NCBI GenBank assembly: GCA_009763385.1
Contig: CM019827.1
Span: forward strand, 118,305,964 to 118,369,963
DNA: 64,000 bases
Direction: 5' to 3'
Source: Coix lacryma-jobi var. lacryma-jobi
Lineage: Eukaryota; Streptophyta; Magnoliopsida; Poales; Poaceae
The translations under genes were made by a program, and so were the position numbers. Positions within the stretch are counted from its first letter, which is position 1; the number at the start of each line of letters is the position of its first letter. This document shows, one piece after another, positions 46,160-55,288 of the stretch. The notes beneath the pieces are model-generated. The model did no database searches and was not told where the DNA came from. It saw nothing but the letters and a program-made list of their open reading frames with translations.

Positions 46160-46670
46160 TCTTGTCGTGCTTTGCGGGGGTTCTTGACATTTTGGACTTC
46201 GCGCCTCCCCGTTGGGTGGAGGTGAAGGTTGGTTTTTGCGAGCCCCTGGCGCGTTTGCGAGGGTGCTCGACTTTTTTGGACTTCGCGCCTCCCCTTATCT
46301 TAGGTGGAGGTGAAGTTTGCTTTTTGCGAGCCCCTGTCGTTTGTGCCAGGGTGCTCGACTTTTTGGACTTCGCGCCTCCCTTATCTTAGGTGGAGGTAAA
46401 GTTTGCTTTTTGCGAGCCCCTGTCGTTTGTGCCAGGGTGCTCGACTTTTTTGGACTTCGCGCCTCCCCTTATCTTAGGTGGAGGTGAAGTTTGCTTTTTG
46501 CGAGCCCCTGTCGTTTGTGCCAGGGTGCTCGACTTTTTTGGACTTCGCGCCTCCCTTATCTTAGGTGGAGGTGAAGTTTGCTTTTTGCGAGCCCCTATCG
46601 TTTGTGCCAAGGTGCTCGACTTTTTTGGACTTCGAGCCTCCCCTTATCTTAGGTGGGGGTGAAGTTTGCT
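46160..46670 (+). repeat. ~87-bp tandem repeat in the Tat 3' region (about 6 copies)
   Basis: Units share GGACTTCGCGCCTCCC, GGTGGAGGTGAAGTTTGC, TTTTTGCGAGCCCC and GGTGCTCGACTTTTT. The GGTGGAGG element recurs at about 46,216, 46,303, 46,389, 46,477, 46,564 and 46,652. The unit is unrelated to the adjoining 66-bp repeat. No coding function is supported. Confidence 0.9.
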
Positions 46671-46957
46671 TTGAAAAGAAACAGGATTGTTTTTCGAAGC
46701 AATCTTGGTGGGTTTCATCGAATGTAGCGCTCTTAAAAGAGATCCGTTTTTCGATGTTTGGGAGTAGAGGTTGGAGATTTTACTTTTTGGGGGTTTTAGC
46801 CTGTATTAATGGTTTGGATACTGCCTCGTTAAAAAACCTTACGCCCCTTCGTAAGGAAAAAGAGTGCAGCTCCTGTCGTTTGGTTACATTCATAGGAATA
46901 GAAGGAAACATGAATGCGAAGATAAATTACATCTTGCGAGGGCTCGCGAGGGCTCCG
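46671..46957 (-). other. Spacer between tandem repeats and the end of pol
   Basis: No gene is seen. It contains a hairpin CCTTACG/CGTAAGG (46,839-46,858, loop CCCCTT) inside GCCTCGTTAAAAAACC...AAGGAAAAAGAG, a stretch resembling conserved sequence after pol in other Tat-type elements. Confidence 0.5.
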
Positions 46958-48290
46958 CTATGGGTAGTATTTGCGAAGGTCGTCGATGTTCCAGGTGTGA
47001 GGCAAGATGTTCCCTCGCTATCGGAGAGGTGGAAAGAGCCAGGGCGATTGCTTTCCACAATCAAGTATGGACCTGTCCACTTGGGCTGAAATTTTCCCGC
47101 CAAGCTGGCGTTTTGTTTTCTGATGAGGACGAGGTCACCCTTCTGCAGATGTTTGATTCTGATCTTTTTGTCTCTCCATTTTTTGGTTTCTTCTTGGTAC
47201 TTGCGAAGGTTGTGCATTGCGTTGCATCTTGCTTCTTCGAGTACGTCTTTATCAAGCGGTTGGGCTTGCTCGTCAGATGCGAGGGTTGTCCTGAGCGACC
47301 CATATTTTAGCTCTTCTGGAAGCACCGCTTCTTCGCCGAACAAGAGTTTGAAAGGAGTGAATTTTGTTGCTCTGCACTCCGAGGTGTTGTGAGACCAGGT
47401 GACCGAAGGTAGTTCATCGGCCCATTTACCCTTAGGTCTACCCTGCAACTTTTTGGATATAGCTTGGAATATTGTCGCATTGGCTCTTTCAACCAGGCCG
47501 TTGGATTGCGGGTGCCGGACGGAGGCGAAGCATAACATTGTCCCAATTTGCGCACAGAATTCTTTGAAGACCTCGCTGTCAAACTGAGTGCCATTGTCGA
47601 CGGTTAGATGCTGAGGAACTCCAAAGCGACAGACTATTGTTGCCAGGAAAACTTTTTACTGCGAGGGAAGTGATGGAGGACAGGGCCTTGTTTCAATCCA
47701 CTTTGTGAAGTATTCCACAGCTACCACCGCAAGCGAAGGTTCCCGGGAGCTGTCGGTAATGGGCCTACGAGGTCCATCGCCACCTTTGCAGAGGCCAGGT
47801 GGGGCATATGAGAGTTGTGGGTGCCCCTGGAACGTTTTGGTTTTTGCCATCAGTTGACAACCCTCGCAATGCTTGACGATGGTTTCCGCATCTCTTAATG
47901 CTGTTGGCCAGTAGAAACCTTGCCGGAACGCTTTTCCGACTAGAGCCCTTGGGCCGTTGTGAGAACCGCAGATGCCCTCGTGGATTAGCTTGAGAATGTC
48001 ATCGCCTTCGGACTGAGACACACATTGAGCCATGGCGAGGTTACCGAGGCTTTGTACAGGTGTTGTCAACGATCTTGTATCCTCGGACTCTTTGCTTTAG
48101 TCTGTTTTCTTCTCTATTGCTTGATTCATGGAGCCCCTTGATGTAGGCCATGATAGGTGCTCTCCAATCTCGCACTGAATTGCGCTGATCAGCTTTGATG
48201 TTGTGTCAAAAGCTTCGAAGGCTGAACGAGTGGTAACCTCGTAGAACACATTGGTGGAAGCTGTAACTGCTGTGCGGCTGCTTTGGCTAG
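46958..48290 (-). pseudogene. Integrase (Tat copy B), frameshifted
   Basis: The zinc-binding region is at about 47,990-47,840: HEGICGSHNGPRALVGKAFR, GFYWPTALRDAE and HCEGCQLMAK (HHCC type). Core pieces follow: AVVAVEYFTKWIE (about 47,690), then HPQSNGLVERANATIF with the catalytic Glu (about 47,510), and the C-terminal region WADELPSVTWSHNTS, LLFGEEAVLPEEL and GDLVLIRKQN. The natural stop is the TAG at 46,958-46,960 after DDLRKYYP, one frame away from the longest ORF. At least three frame changes occur. There is no chromodomain, as expected for Tat. Confidence 0.86.
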
Positions 48291-48299
48291 GCAATCTGC

Positions 48300-48505
48300 C
48301 TCGCTGTTTTCAGTCCTTGATATTGCTTTTACAGTTATGCCGAGGAAGAAAGATTCTAACCTTCGGACATATTGAAAATACTTTTGAAAGCTCTGGATCT
48401 TTTTGCTTTGTAGTTCTTTTCAATGTGCCCCGCAATGACTTGAGAATCTGTGTTAATGAGTGCCCTTCGGACTGATAATGACCGTAGTCTTGAAAGTGCC
48501 AGAAT
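48300..48505 (-). pseudogene. Second (archaeal-type) RNase H, 3' part, cut by the solo LTR
   Basis: The minus strand reads ILALSRLRSL, RRALINTDSQVIAGHIEKNY and so on, the continuation of the aRNH domain begun at 50,670-50,488. The domain was interrupted within the codons for AVILA by the SIRE-type solo LTR. The duplicated ATTCT (48,501-48,505 and 50,488-50,492) marks the break. Confidence 0.8.
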
Positions 48506-48776
48506 TGAAGGACCGAGAAGCTAACCGAAAGCGACCAGAGGGGGGGTGAATGGGAGCTTCAAAATTTCCTTACGGAAACTAGATGCCACTGTCCCAAAAT
48601 CGACCCCAAGAGCGAACCCTAGAACTTGCTAATGTCCACGACCCTATATGTAGGGTGGATGCTTCCTAGAAGCACAGCGAGACACTAGACAACTCTAGAA
48701 GCCAACGCAAAGACGGAAATCAATTCCGACAACGAACGAGCGAACCGCGGACGAAAAACCGTGCGAAACCAGTCGC

Positions 48777-49050
48777 ATCGGACGCTGGCCTGCGTCGATG
48801 CCAGACCACCGGACGCGTCCGATGCAGACTGGGCGGTTCTGGAACCTTACTGTTCCACCATCGGACGCTGTGAACAGTGATCACCCAGCGTCCGATGCAA
48901 AGACTCCGGCGCGTCCGATGGACAAACGGACGCGTCCGATGCCTAGCGTCCGATGCAAACTAAAACGCTGAAAACGTGACACGCGTCACCGGAGCGTCCG
49001 ATGCTAGGAACCCTAGCGTCCGATGCTCCGTGATAGCGTCCGATGCCCCC
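48777..49050. repeat. Dispersed GCGTCCGATGC motif cluster in the solo LTR
   Basis: Roughly ten copies of GCGTCCGATGC or its reverse complement (GCATCGGACGC) occur in about 270 bp with irregular spacing of roughly 15-60 bp. Both orientations are present, e.g. CATCGGACGCTGG near 48,777, AGCGTCCGATGC near 48,889 and TAGCGTCCGATGC near 49,014. Spacing is too irregular for CRISPR or a simple tandem array. Confidence 0.75.
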
Positions 49051-49839
49051 GAAAACAGCGCTGTTCTTCACGATTCAACCCGATCTCCTTCGAATCAATT
49101 GCCCTAGGCCTAGGATTCGATTTGAGGAGTCACAAGGATGTTAGTGAGCTATCTCTAAGAGATCATGGCTCGAACCTAACTCCAAATCGGTGAATCAAGA
49201 AATTTCGGGGGCATGGAGGCAAGAACGCAATCCAAAATGAAAATCGATCGATCTCCTAGACCGTGAGGTTAGAGTTAATTCCTTCGGTGGAAAGGAGAGC
49301 CTCACGATCTAGAACAACTTGGTTCAAACGGTTTGCAAAAGATGAACCGAGCAAAGAGATCAAGCGACGGGAAATCGTGGAGAAAAAGGATTCCGCGAAG
49401 AACACAAAGAAAACGCGAATCACAGCCACGAACTCGAATTAAGGACGCAAATCAAGCCATCGATCTGTGCTCCAAAGTGAGGATACGGCCCTCACTTCCT
49501 CAAGTCAACAGTACACAGAGTGGAGTCTCTCTGCGGATCTCAACTAGCTAGAGCAGGGGAGTGGAGAGAGTGGAAACCCTAGGTGATAGGGAGCAAATGA
49601 CTGCGCCTACTGAGTTTGAGATAGGGAGGAGGGTGTCTCCCTAGACTACTTATATAACCTAGTCTAAGTCTATTTCCTACTCTACCCTCTACTCTATTTA
49701 CAGAGCGGACCAGCCACCCTAAGGCTATTCTAGTCCACCCGCTGGTGGTAGGTAGATCGACGGCCACGCCGCACGGTCTTCCGCGTCGCCGTCCACGCAA
49801 CCTTCAGATCGCCGCCACGTGCCGCCACCACTCTGCACC

Positions 49840-50087
49840 CCCGGTTTTGCGGCCCAAACCGGGAAACCAGCCTTTCCATCAGCCCCCGTTTTGAGGCCCA
49901 AACCGGGAAACCAGCCTCCAGCCCGAGTTTTGTGGCCAAACTCGGAACCGTCCGCGCCCGAGTTTTGAGGCCCAAACTCGAAACCGGCCCACCGCCCAGG
50001 TTTTGAGGCTCAACCTGGAAACCGTCGCGCCCAGGTTTGTGGCTCAACCTGGAAACCCCAGCACCCAGGTTTTGAGGCCCAACCTGG
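49840..50087. repeat. Array of seven short hairpins with covarying stems
   Basis: Units of about 35-45 bp each hold an inverted repeat around a TTGNGGCC-type loop. Arms: CCCGGTTT/AAACCGGG (49,840-49,863), CCCGTTT/AAACCGGG (49,884-49,907), CCGAGTTT/AAACTCGG (49,923-49,945), CGAGTTT/AAACTCG (49,959-49,980), CCAGGTT/AACCTGG (49,996-50,018), CCAGGTT/AACCTGG (50,031-50,052) and CCAGGTT/AACCTGG (50,065-50,087). Stem bases change together on both arms while the loop stays constant. Confidence 0.85.
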
Positions 50088-50487
50088 AAACCGTCAACCG
50101 TTGGTTTTTCCCGGGCCTCTACCAACAAACCGGCGTCGTAGAGGGGATGCACCGCCTGTGCACCCCTTCCACGACATGATCGCACTTCTCGCCTGTCGCT
50201 GCAGGCTGCCAGCCACCACAGCTGATCCTCCGCCTCCAGTCCATCAGTCCAAGTCCACGTCCGCCCTTCACCGTCCGATACATCGGCATGGCACGTCCGC
50301 CGCACGGCACGCCCATCCTTCATCGCGCCGGTCCGTCGGCACGGCACGTCGCAACTTGACCTTCACCCGCCATCGATCACTGTCTCCGTGCTCGACACCT
50401 GCACAACACAAGCCAAAGAACATGCGCATCATCTCCATTGACAATCACTCATCACACAGAGACTCGGCATACACCCATGTATCCGCA

Positions 50488-52155
50488 AGAATCACAGCTT
50501 CGTACTCTGCAGAGTTGTTTGTGCACTTGAAGTCAAGCCTTCTTGCGTATCTCAGCTTCGATCCGGAAGGCGAGATTAGAATGGCCGAGGCACCGGCTCC
50601 AGTTGCACCCCAGGCTCCGTCGATGTAAATGATCCAAAATTGGTCATGTTGCAACTCACCAGGGCGAGGGTCGGGCGTCCATTCTGCTATGAAATCAGCC
50701 AGTACGTGTGATTTGACTGCTGTTCTGCCGACGAAGGTCACAGCGTAACTGTTAAGCTCGACTGCCCATTTTGCTATTCTTCCAACTGCTTCGTTGTTTT
50801 TGAAAATGTTCTCGAGGGGGTACGACGAAGGTACATGGATCTCGTGCGCCTGGAAATAGTGCTTGAGCTTTCTTGACGCCATAACGACGGCGTATGCTAT
50901 TTTTTCAAGCTCCGAATAATTTCTCTTTGACCTTCGAGGGTTTCTGAAACATAGTACACTGGGGCTTGTCTGGTCTTGTTGCTTTCGCGGAGCTCCTTGA
51001 TGAGGACTGCGCTTGCTGCGTGGGGCGAGGCTGCGACGTAGAGTAACAATAGATCTCCCTTGCTTGGGCTGGATAGAGCAGTCAAGCTGGTCAAATACTT
51101 TTTTAGCTCCTCGAAGGCTTTTTGTTGCTGGGGACCCCAATTAAATGGAGCGTTGCTTCTGAGTGTTTCAAGAAAGGGTAACCCTCGCTCTTCGGATCTT
51201 GAGATGAATCTGCTAAGTGCTGCTAAACGACCAGTCAGACGCTGAGCTGCTTTCTTGGCCGCCGGAGGTTCCATGTTCATGATGGCATCAATTTTCTCAG
51301 GGTTAGCTTCGATTCCTCTGGCTGAGATGATGCAACCCAGCAATTTACCTTCGCTTACTCCGAAAACGCATTTTTCTGGGTTTAGTTTCAGTCCGGCGGA
51401 CCGGAGGTTGCTGAACACCCTCGATAAGTCTGATATGTGGTTTTCTTTTAGTTCACTCTGGACAACTAGGTCGTCGACATAAGCAGAGACAGCGTGTTCA
51501 TCCTTGAAAACTTCAGAGGTCATGCGAGCGAAGGTTGAGCCTGCATTTTTCAAGCCTTCTGCCATTCTTCGGAAGCAAAAGGTGCCCGAGGGTGTGATAA
51601 AACTTGTTTTTTCCACCTCTTCTTCATGCATCCAAATCTGGTGATAGCCTGAAAAGCAATCGAGGAGGGATAACATTTGGCAACCTGCTGCTCTGTCGAC
51701 CAGGGTGCTTATGTTTGGGAGAGGGAAGTCATCCTTCGGACAGGCTTTGTTCAAGCAAGTGTATCCACGCATATTCGCCATTTTTTGTTCTTCTTTTGGA
51801 CTAGGACCACATTTGAGAGCCAAGTTGGGTATTTGACTGGGCGAATGACGCCTGCGTCCAAAAGCCTTTTTACCTCAGCCTTCGCTGCCTCCTTTCTTTC
51901 TTCTGACATCTTGCGAAGCTTTTGTTTGATTGGGCGATAGCCAGTTTTGATGTTCAGGCTATGCTCAATCATTGATCTGTTGACTCCTTTTAGGTCTTCT
52001 GCGGACCAAGCGAAGGTGTCAGAATTTTCTCTGAGGAAGGTGATGAGGTTGCCTTCTGATTGAGGGTCTAGATTGGCTGAGATGATCACCTTTCTTTCGG
52101 CGTTACCCTCGAAGAGTTGGACTTGTTTGGTTTCCTCCTTTGGCGCTGCCTTCAC
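50488..52155 (-). pseudogene. Reverse transcriptase, RNase H and start of second RNase H (Tat copy B)
   Basis: The RT starts near 52,155, with IKQKLRKMSEERKEAAKAEV and YPTWLSNVVLVQKKNKKWR; a frame change near 51,780 leads to CLNKACPKDDFPLPNI. The fingers/palm show DCFSGYHQIWMHEEEVEKTS and the catalytic AYVDDLVVQS near 51,480. RNase H follows (DLLLLYVAASPHAASAVLIK, then NYSELEKIAYAVVMASRKLK near 50,910). The second, Tat-specific RNase H begins FWIIYIDGAWGATGAGASA (near 50,640) and NNSAEYEAVILA, where the solo LTR interrupts it at 50,487. Two or more frameshifts are present. Confidence 0.9.
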
Positions 52156-52239
52156 TCTGTCATTGCAGACTTCACCCTCGTCGCTGATACCGGGGTTTGA
52201 GGTTTTGACAAGTTGTGTACATTACGTTGCCCCGGGGCT

Positions 52240-52836
52240 ACGTTCCCTTCAGCTGCCCTTGCAATGTCTTGGTCCCCAATACTGCGACCACACCCTTTGG
52301 AGCGGGAAGCTTCATGCATAGGTAAGCGGGATGGATGACAGCATTGAATGCGTTTGTGACCCCTCGGCCAAAAATGGCATTGTATGGGTAGAACATGTCG
52401 ACGACATCAAATGTTATGTGCTCAGTCCTGCAGTTGATTTGGTCGCCGAAGGTCACGGGCAGAGAAATTTTTCCGACGGCTCTCACTTGTTGACCACCGA
52501 AGCCGTATAGGGGGTTGTCAGCAGGTTGCAGACGGTTCCTGTCAAGCTTCATGTGTCGAAGGTTGAAGCGAACAAGATGTCAGCGGAGCTTCCTGTATCG
52601 ATCAGTATTTTGGTGACAGTCCACCCAGCGAGGTTGGTTTCGATCACCATAGCATCGGTGTGAGGGTAATCTCTTAGCTTCATGTCACTGGAATCGAAGG
52701 TTATGGGGATGTGAGACCAACGACCGAATTTATGTGGTCCTTCGACGGCCACATGGTGAACTCGTCTGGCATGGTCCTTCCTCTGCCGTTTGTTACCATG
52801 GTCCTCATTTGAACCTCCGGTGATAGCTAGAATCAC
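52240..52836 (-). pseudogene. Aspartic protease (Tat copy B)
   Basis: The active-site motif KILIDTGSSADILFAST is at about 52,597-52,550. It is followed, after a frame change, by GGQQVRAVGKISLPVTFGD and DMFYPYNAIFGRGVTNAF, typical of the protease fold in Tat polyproteins. The upstream HIPITFDSSDMKLRDYPHTD is the usual lead-in. It would cleave Gag-Pol. Broken by at least one frameshift. Confidence 0.85.
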
Positions 52837-52839
52837 ACC

Positions 52840-54622
52840 GAAGGTTGAAGTTGGATTGTTGATGGTCGTTTGGCTCGGGCTTCGGCTTTGACGGGTTGTG
52901 GTGCTGGTAACGCGGGGATTGGCGGTGGTGGTGGCAGAGCGTTGGTGGCTTGGTGGGTTGTTGGAATTTGTTTTGGGGGGTTTTGTTGGGTGTGACTGTG
53001 TAAGGTGGGTTTTGGAGTTGTGGGTTGGTGGTTGGCTGATAAGAGGTTTGGTTGTAGAGTGGGTGATGAGTGTAAGTGGGTTGTTGCGAAGGTAGGCCGT
53101 AGTTTATGGGTTATAGTGGTATGGGGTTTGGTGGGTGGAAACTTGGTTTCCTGGTGTGGTTGATGATTCGGGTGTCTGACGAAGCAGCTTTCCTGGATTC
53201 CTGGTATTCTTTTCCCTTGGTGAAGCATTCGCATTGCTTTGTTGTGTGTCCCTTGCCCATTCCACAGAAGTGACACTACATTTTGGCGGGATCTCGCTGC
53301 TGGTTCCGCTGATTCGGCGGAGGTGGCAAACCCTGCGGGGCTTGGTTGCTCAGAGGTTGAGCGTCCCGTCTTTGATCCTCATAATTTGTTGCTTTGTTGA
53401 TTGCACCGACGTTGCTTTGCTCTTGGCGAAGGTTGCTTTCTCTCGGTTGAGGCCTCATTTGTGGCTTCTGGTGTGACCTCCGAGCATCGGACTTCGCTCG
53501 GAAGTCCATGTCAGCTCTACAGTATCTTTCCATTGTTTCGTGCAATTCTTCGATTGTATTCGCCGGCTTCCGAGCAAATTTCGAAGAGCACGGGCCGGGG
53601 CGAAGGCCGCTGACTGCGGCGAGGATGATAGCCTCGTCGGATATCCCCGTGGTTCTTGCTCTGATTTGAATGAACCTCCGCCAGTAATCTTGAAGTGGTT
53701 CAGCTCTTCTTGTTTGCAGTTAAACAACTCAATGGGTTTGATGGAGCTGGCGTGATGCCTTTGAAATTTGTGCAAAGCTTGTCTCTGAGGTTGGCCAGGA
53801 ATCTACAGTTCTGGGGCGGAGGTTGTTGTACCAGGTTTGTGCGATGTCTCGCAGGATAATGACAAAGACTTTGCCATTGTTGATTCATCTCCGCCTGCCG
53901 CGGCAACTGCTGCTTCGTAGCTCATGATGAATTGACGAGGGTCAGAAAGCCCATCGTAGCGAGGTAGGTTTTGTGGGTTGTAGCATGGTGGCCAGGGTTG
54001 GGTTTGGAGTATTTTGGAGAGTGGAGACTTTGGTCGTAGGGCATTTGGTGTTGTTGAGGCCTTCGTTGGTTGCGAAGGTTTAGCTCTCTCTCATCCGGGT
54101 AGAGGTGGCGGAAGTTTGGTGGCCTTATAGGATGTGGTTGCGGTTTATTGGTGGTGGTGGGGGTGGTGGATGGTGGCGAAGGTTGTCTTGATCCTGCTCA
54201 TTCCCCTCCTGCAGCGGGGGATCTCATCATTCCAGCCTTCGGCCTCGGCTTCTGCCGCAGCGAGGGATTCCTCCATTCGGCGAAGCTACCTCTGGGCTTC
54301 TCTGCCCTTTGTCTGATCGAGCGTAATCGGTTATGCCTCTCGAGTTGATCCAGGCGCCTCTTCTTCTCTTGCAGTTGAGCTCAAGCCTCTCGAGGGCCTC
54401 GAGGCCCAACTCCTCCTCATCTCCTTCCTCCCCTCTCTCCTGAGCGTGGGGTGGGTGTGGCTGCGTTGCCACTCGGGCTTAGGGGCTTTGGACCTGAGGT
54501 TCCGGGGTAACATTCTCTGCTCCCGAGGGTTGCACGATTTCCTCAGCAGGGGGAACTACTGTCGTCGTCTCTCTAGCGACGCGCTGGTCCCTCGCCAAAG
54601 GTGCTCTCCTATTTCCTGCCAT
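52840..54622 (-). pseudogene. gag (Tat copy B), frameshifted
   Basis: The ATG at 54,622-54,620 (MAGNRRAPLARDQ) is close behind the PBS. The N-terminal part is charged and helical; the capsid-like domain lies at about 53,910-53,560. The MHETMERYCRADMDFRAKSD segment is at 53,545-53,486. A zinc-knuckle-like CHFCGMGKGHTTKQC is at about 53,280-53,230, with five rather than four residues before the His. The following 52,860-53,160 stretch is Pro/Thr/His-rich in all readings and of low complexity. Many frame changes; not functional as read. Confidence 0.8.
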
Positions 54623-54634
54623 TTCAAACTTCGC

Positions 54635-54652
54635 TCCCCACGGACGGCGCCA
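54635..54652 (-). other. Primer-binding site of Tat copy B
   Basis: TGGCGCCGTCCGTGGGGA on the minus strand starts three bases after the 5' LTR. The TGGCGCCGT start resembles the tRNA-Asp-type site of grass elements; the exact tRNA is not certain. Confidence 0.7.
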
Positions 54653-54655
54653 AAC

Positions 54656-55288
54656 TGTTGGGTGCACACTTGCCGCAACCTTCGCACTTGTGCAGGGTCG
54701 CAGCGAAGGTGGCCAAGTGTCGGAAGCGGCAGCGAAGGTAAAGCGAAAGTGGAATGGTGCTCAATTCCCCCAAAAAAATCGTCCCATTACACTGTTCACC
54801 CCTTGGTATTTATAGGGAATACCAAGGGGCACGGGCCAAATTACAAAGGGGACAGGAAAGATCCCTCACCTCCACGCAGGGAGGAGGGCAAAAACGTAAA
54901 CACACAGCTGAAGGAAACCCTAATCAACCCCTCTCCAATGCGCCGCCACCTGGTTCTGTTCACCTTCGGGAGAGAGGGCGGAGGTTTTGACCTTCGGCCG
55001 TGCTCGCCGTCCTTTGACTTTGCTTGCCTCCGGGCCAACGCACATTCGTCGCTTGCTTGAACCTTCGCTTCAAGCGAGGTAGCTTTGTGAGCCAGCGAGG
55101 TTGCCTGCAGTGCGGTTGTCGACTTCGACCTGCATGGATGCAACAAGGTGACGAGGGTCCCGCGTCCGAGGATAGGGCAACGATCCCGAAGTGGAGAGGG
55201 ACCTCGCAAGGACACATAGATTTGGCGAGGGTTATTCTTTGGACACCAGCTCGAGCGGCGCCTCTGCCGAGGGTCCTTTTCCCCAACA
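54656..55288 (-). repeat. 5' LTR of Tat copy B (633 bp)
   Basis: On the minus strand it runs from TGTTGGGGAAAAGG at 55,288 to GTGCACCCAACA at 54,656. The perfect inverted repeat CCCCTTGGTATT (54,799-54,810) and AATACCAAGGGG (54,818-54,829) encloses the TATA box. It is highly similar to the 3' LTR apart from small indels. Confidence 0.92.

Larger units (their letters stand above)
48506..50487 (-). mobile_element. Solo LTR of a SIRE/Opie-type Ty1/copia element, nested in Tat copy B
   Basis: The insertion begins TGCGGATACATGG and ends GGTCCTTCA on the minus strand. It is flanked by a perfect 5-bp duplication ATTCT (50,488-50,492 and 48,501-48,505) inside the second RNase H. It has no PBS, coding region or second LTR, so it is a solo LTR of 1,982 bp. 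The CCATTCACCCCCCCTCTGG stretch near its 3' end resembles Opie/SIRE-group copia LTRs. A minus-strand TATATAAG (49,649-49,656) is a likely promoter box. Repetitive ORFs inside reflect short repeats and are not genes. Confidence 0.8.
40746..55288 (-). mobile_element. Tat-lineage Ty3/gypsy element, copy B (Grande-like), full length, decayed
   Basis: LTRs lie at about 40,746-41,394 and 54,656-55,288. On the minus strand the order is PBS, gag, protease, RT, RNase H, second RNase H, integrase. There follow two tandem repeats, an antisense accessory gene on the plus strand, the polypurine tract and the 3' LTR. The second RNase H and antisense gene point to the Tat branch. A nested solo LTR (48,506-50,487) splits the second RNase H; without it the element is about 12.5 kb. 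The right flank starts TGGCC and the left reads TGGAA where the satellite has TGGCC, so the duplication is TGGCC with a degraded left copy. Copy A is inverted relative to it. Confidence 0.92.

Noticed and set aside
45765..46225. ORFs made of a repeating 22-residue unit (KKQRRPLLLL...) and their antisense partners
   Set aside because: The 66-bp tandem repeat is a multiple of three, so open frames arise automatically; no start context or homology supports a protein.
48777..49050. CRISPR-like array of GCGTCCGATGC repeats
   Set aside because: Repeats are 11 bp, in both orientations and irregularly spaced, in a plant LTR; there are no spacers of constant length and no cas genes.
49730..50347. Minus-strand 205-codon ORF with repeated FQVxPQNLG-type units
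   Set aside because: The repetition mirrors the hairpin array in the solo LTR, and the ORF spans promoter-distal LTR sequence with no known domain.
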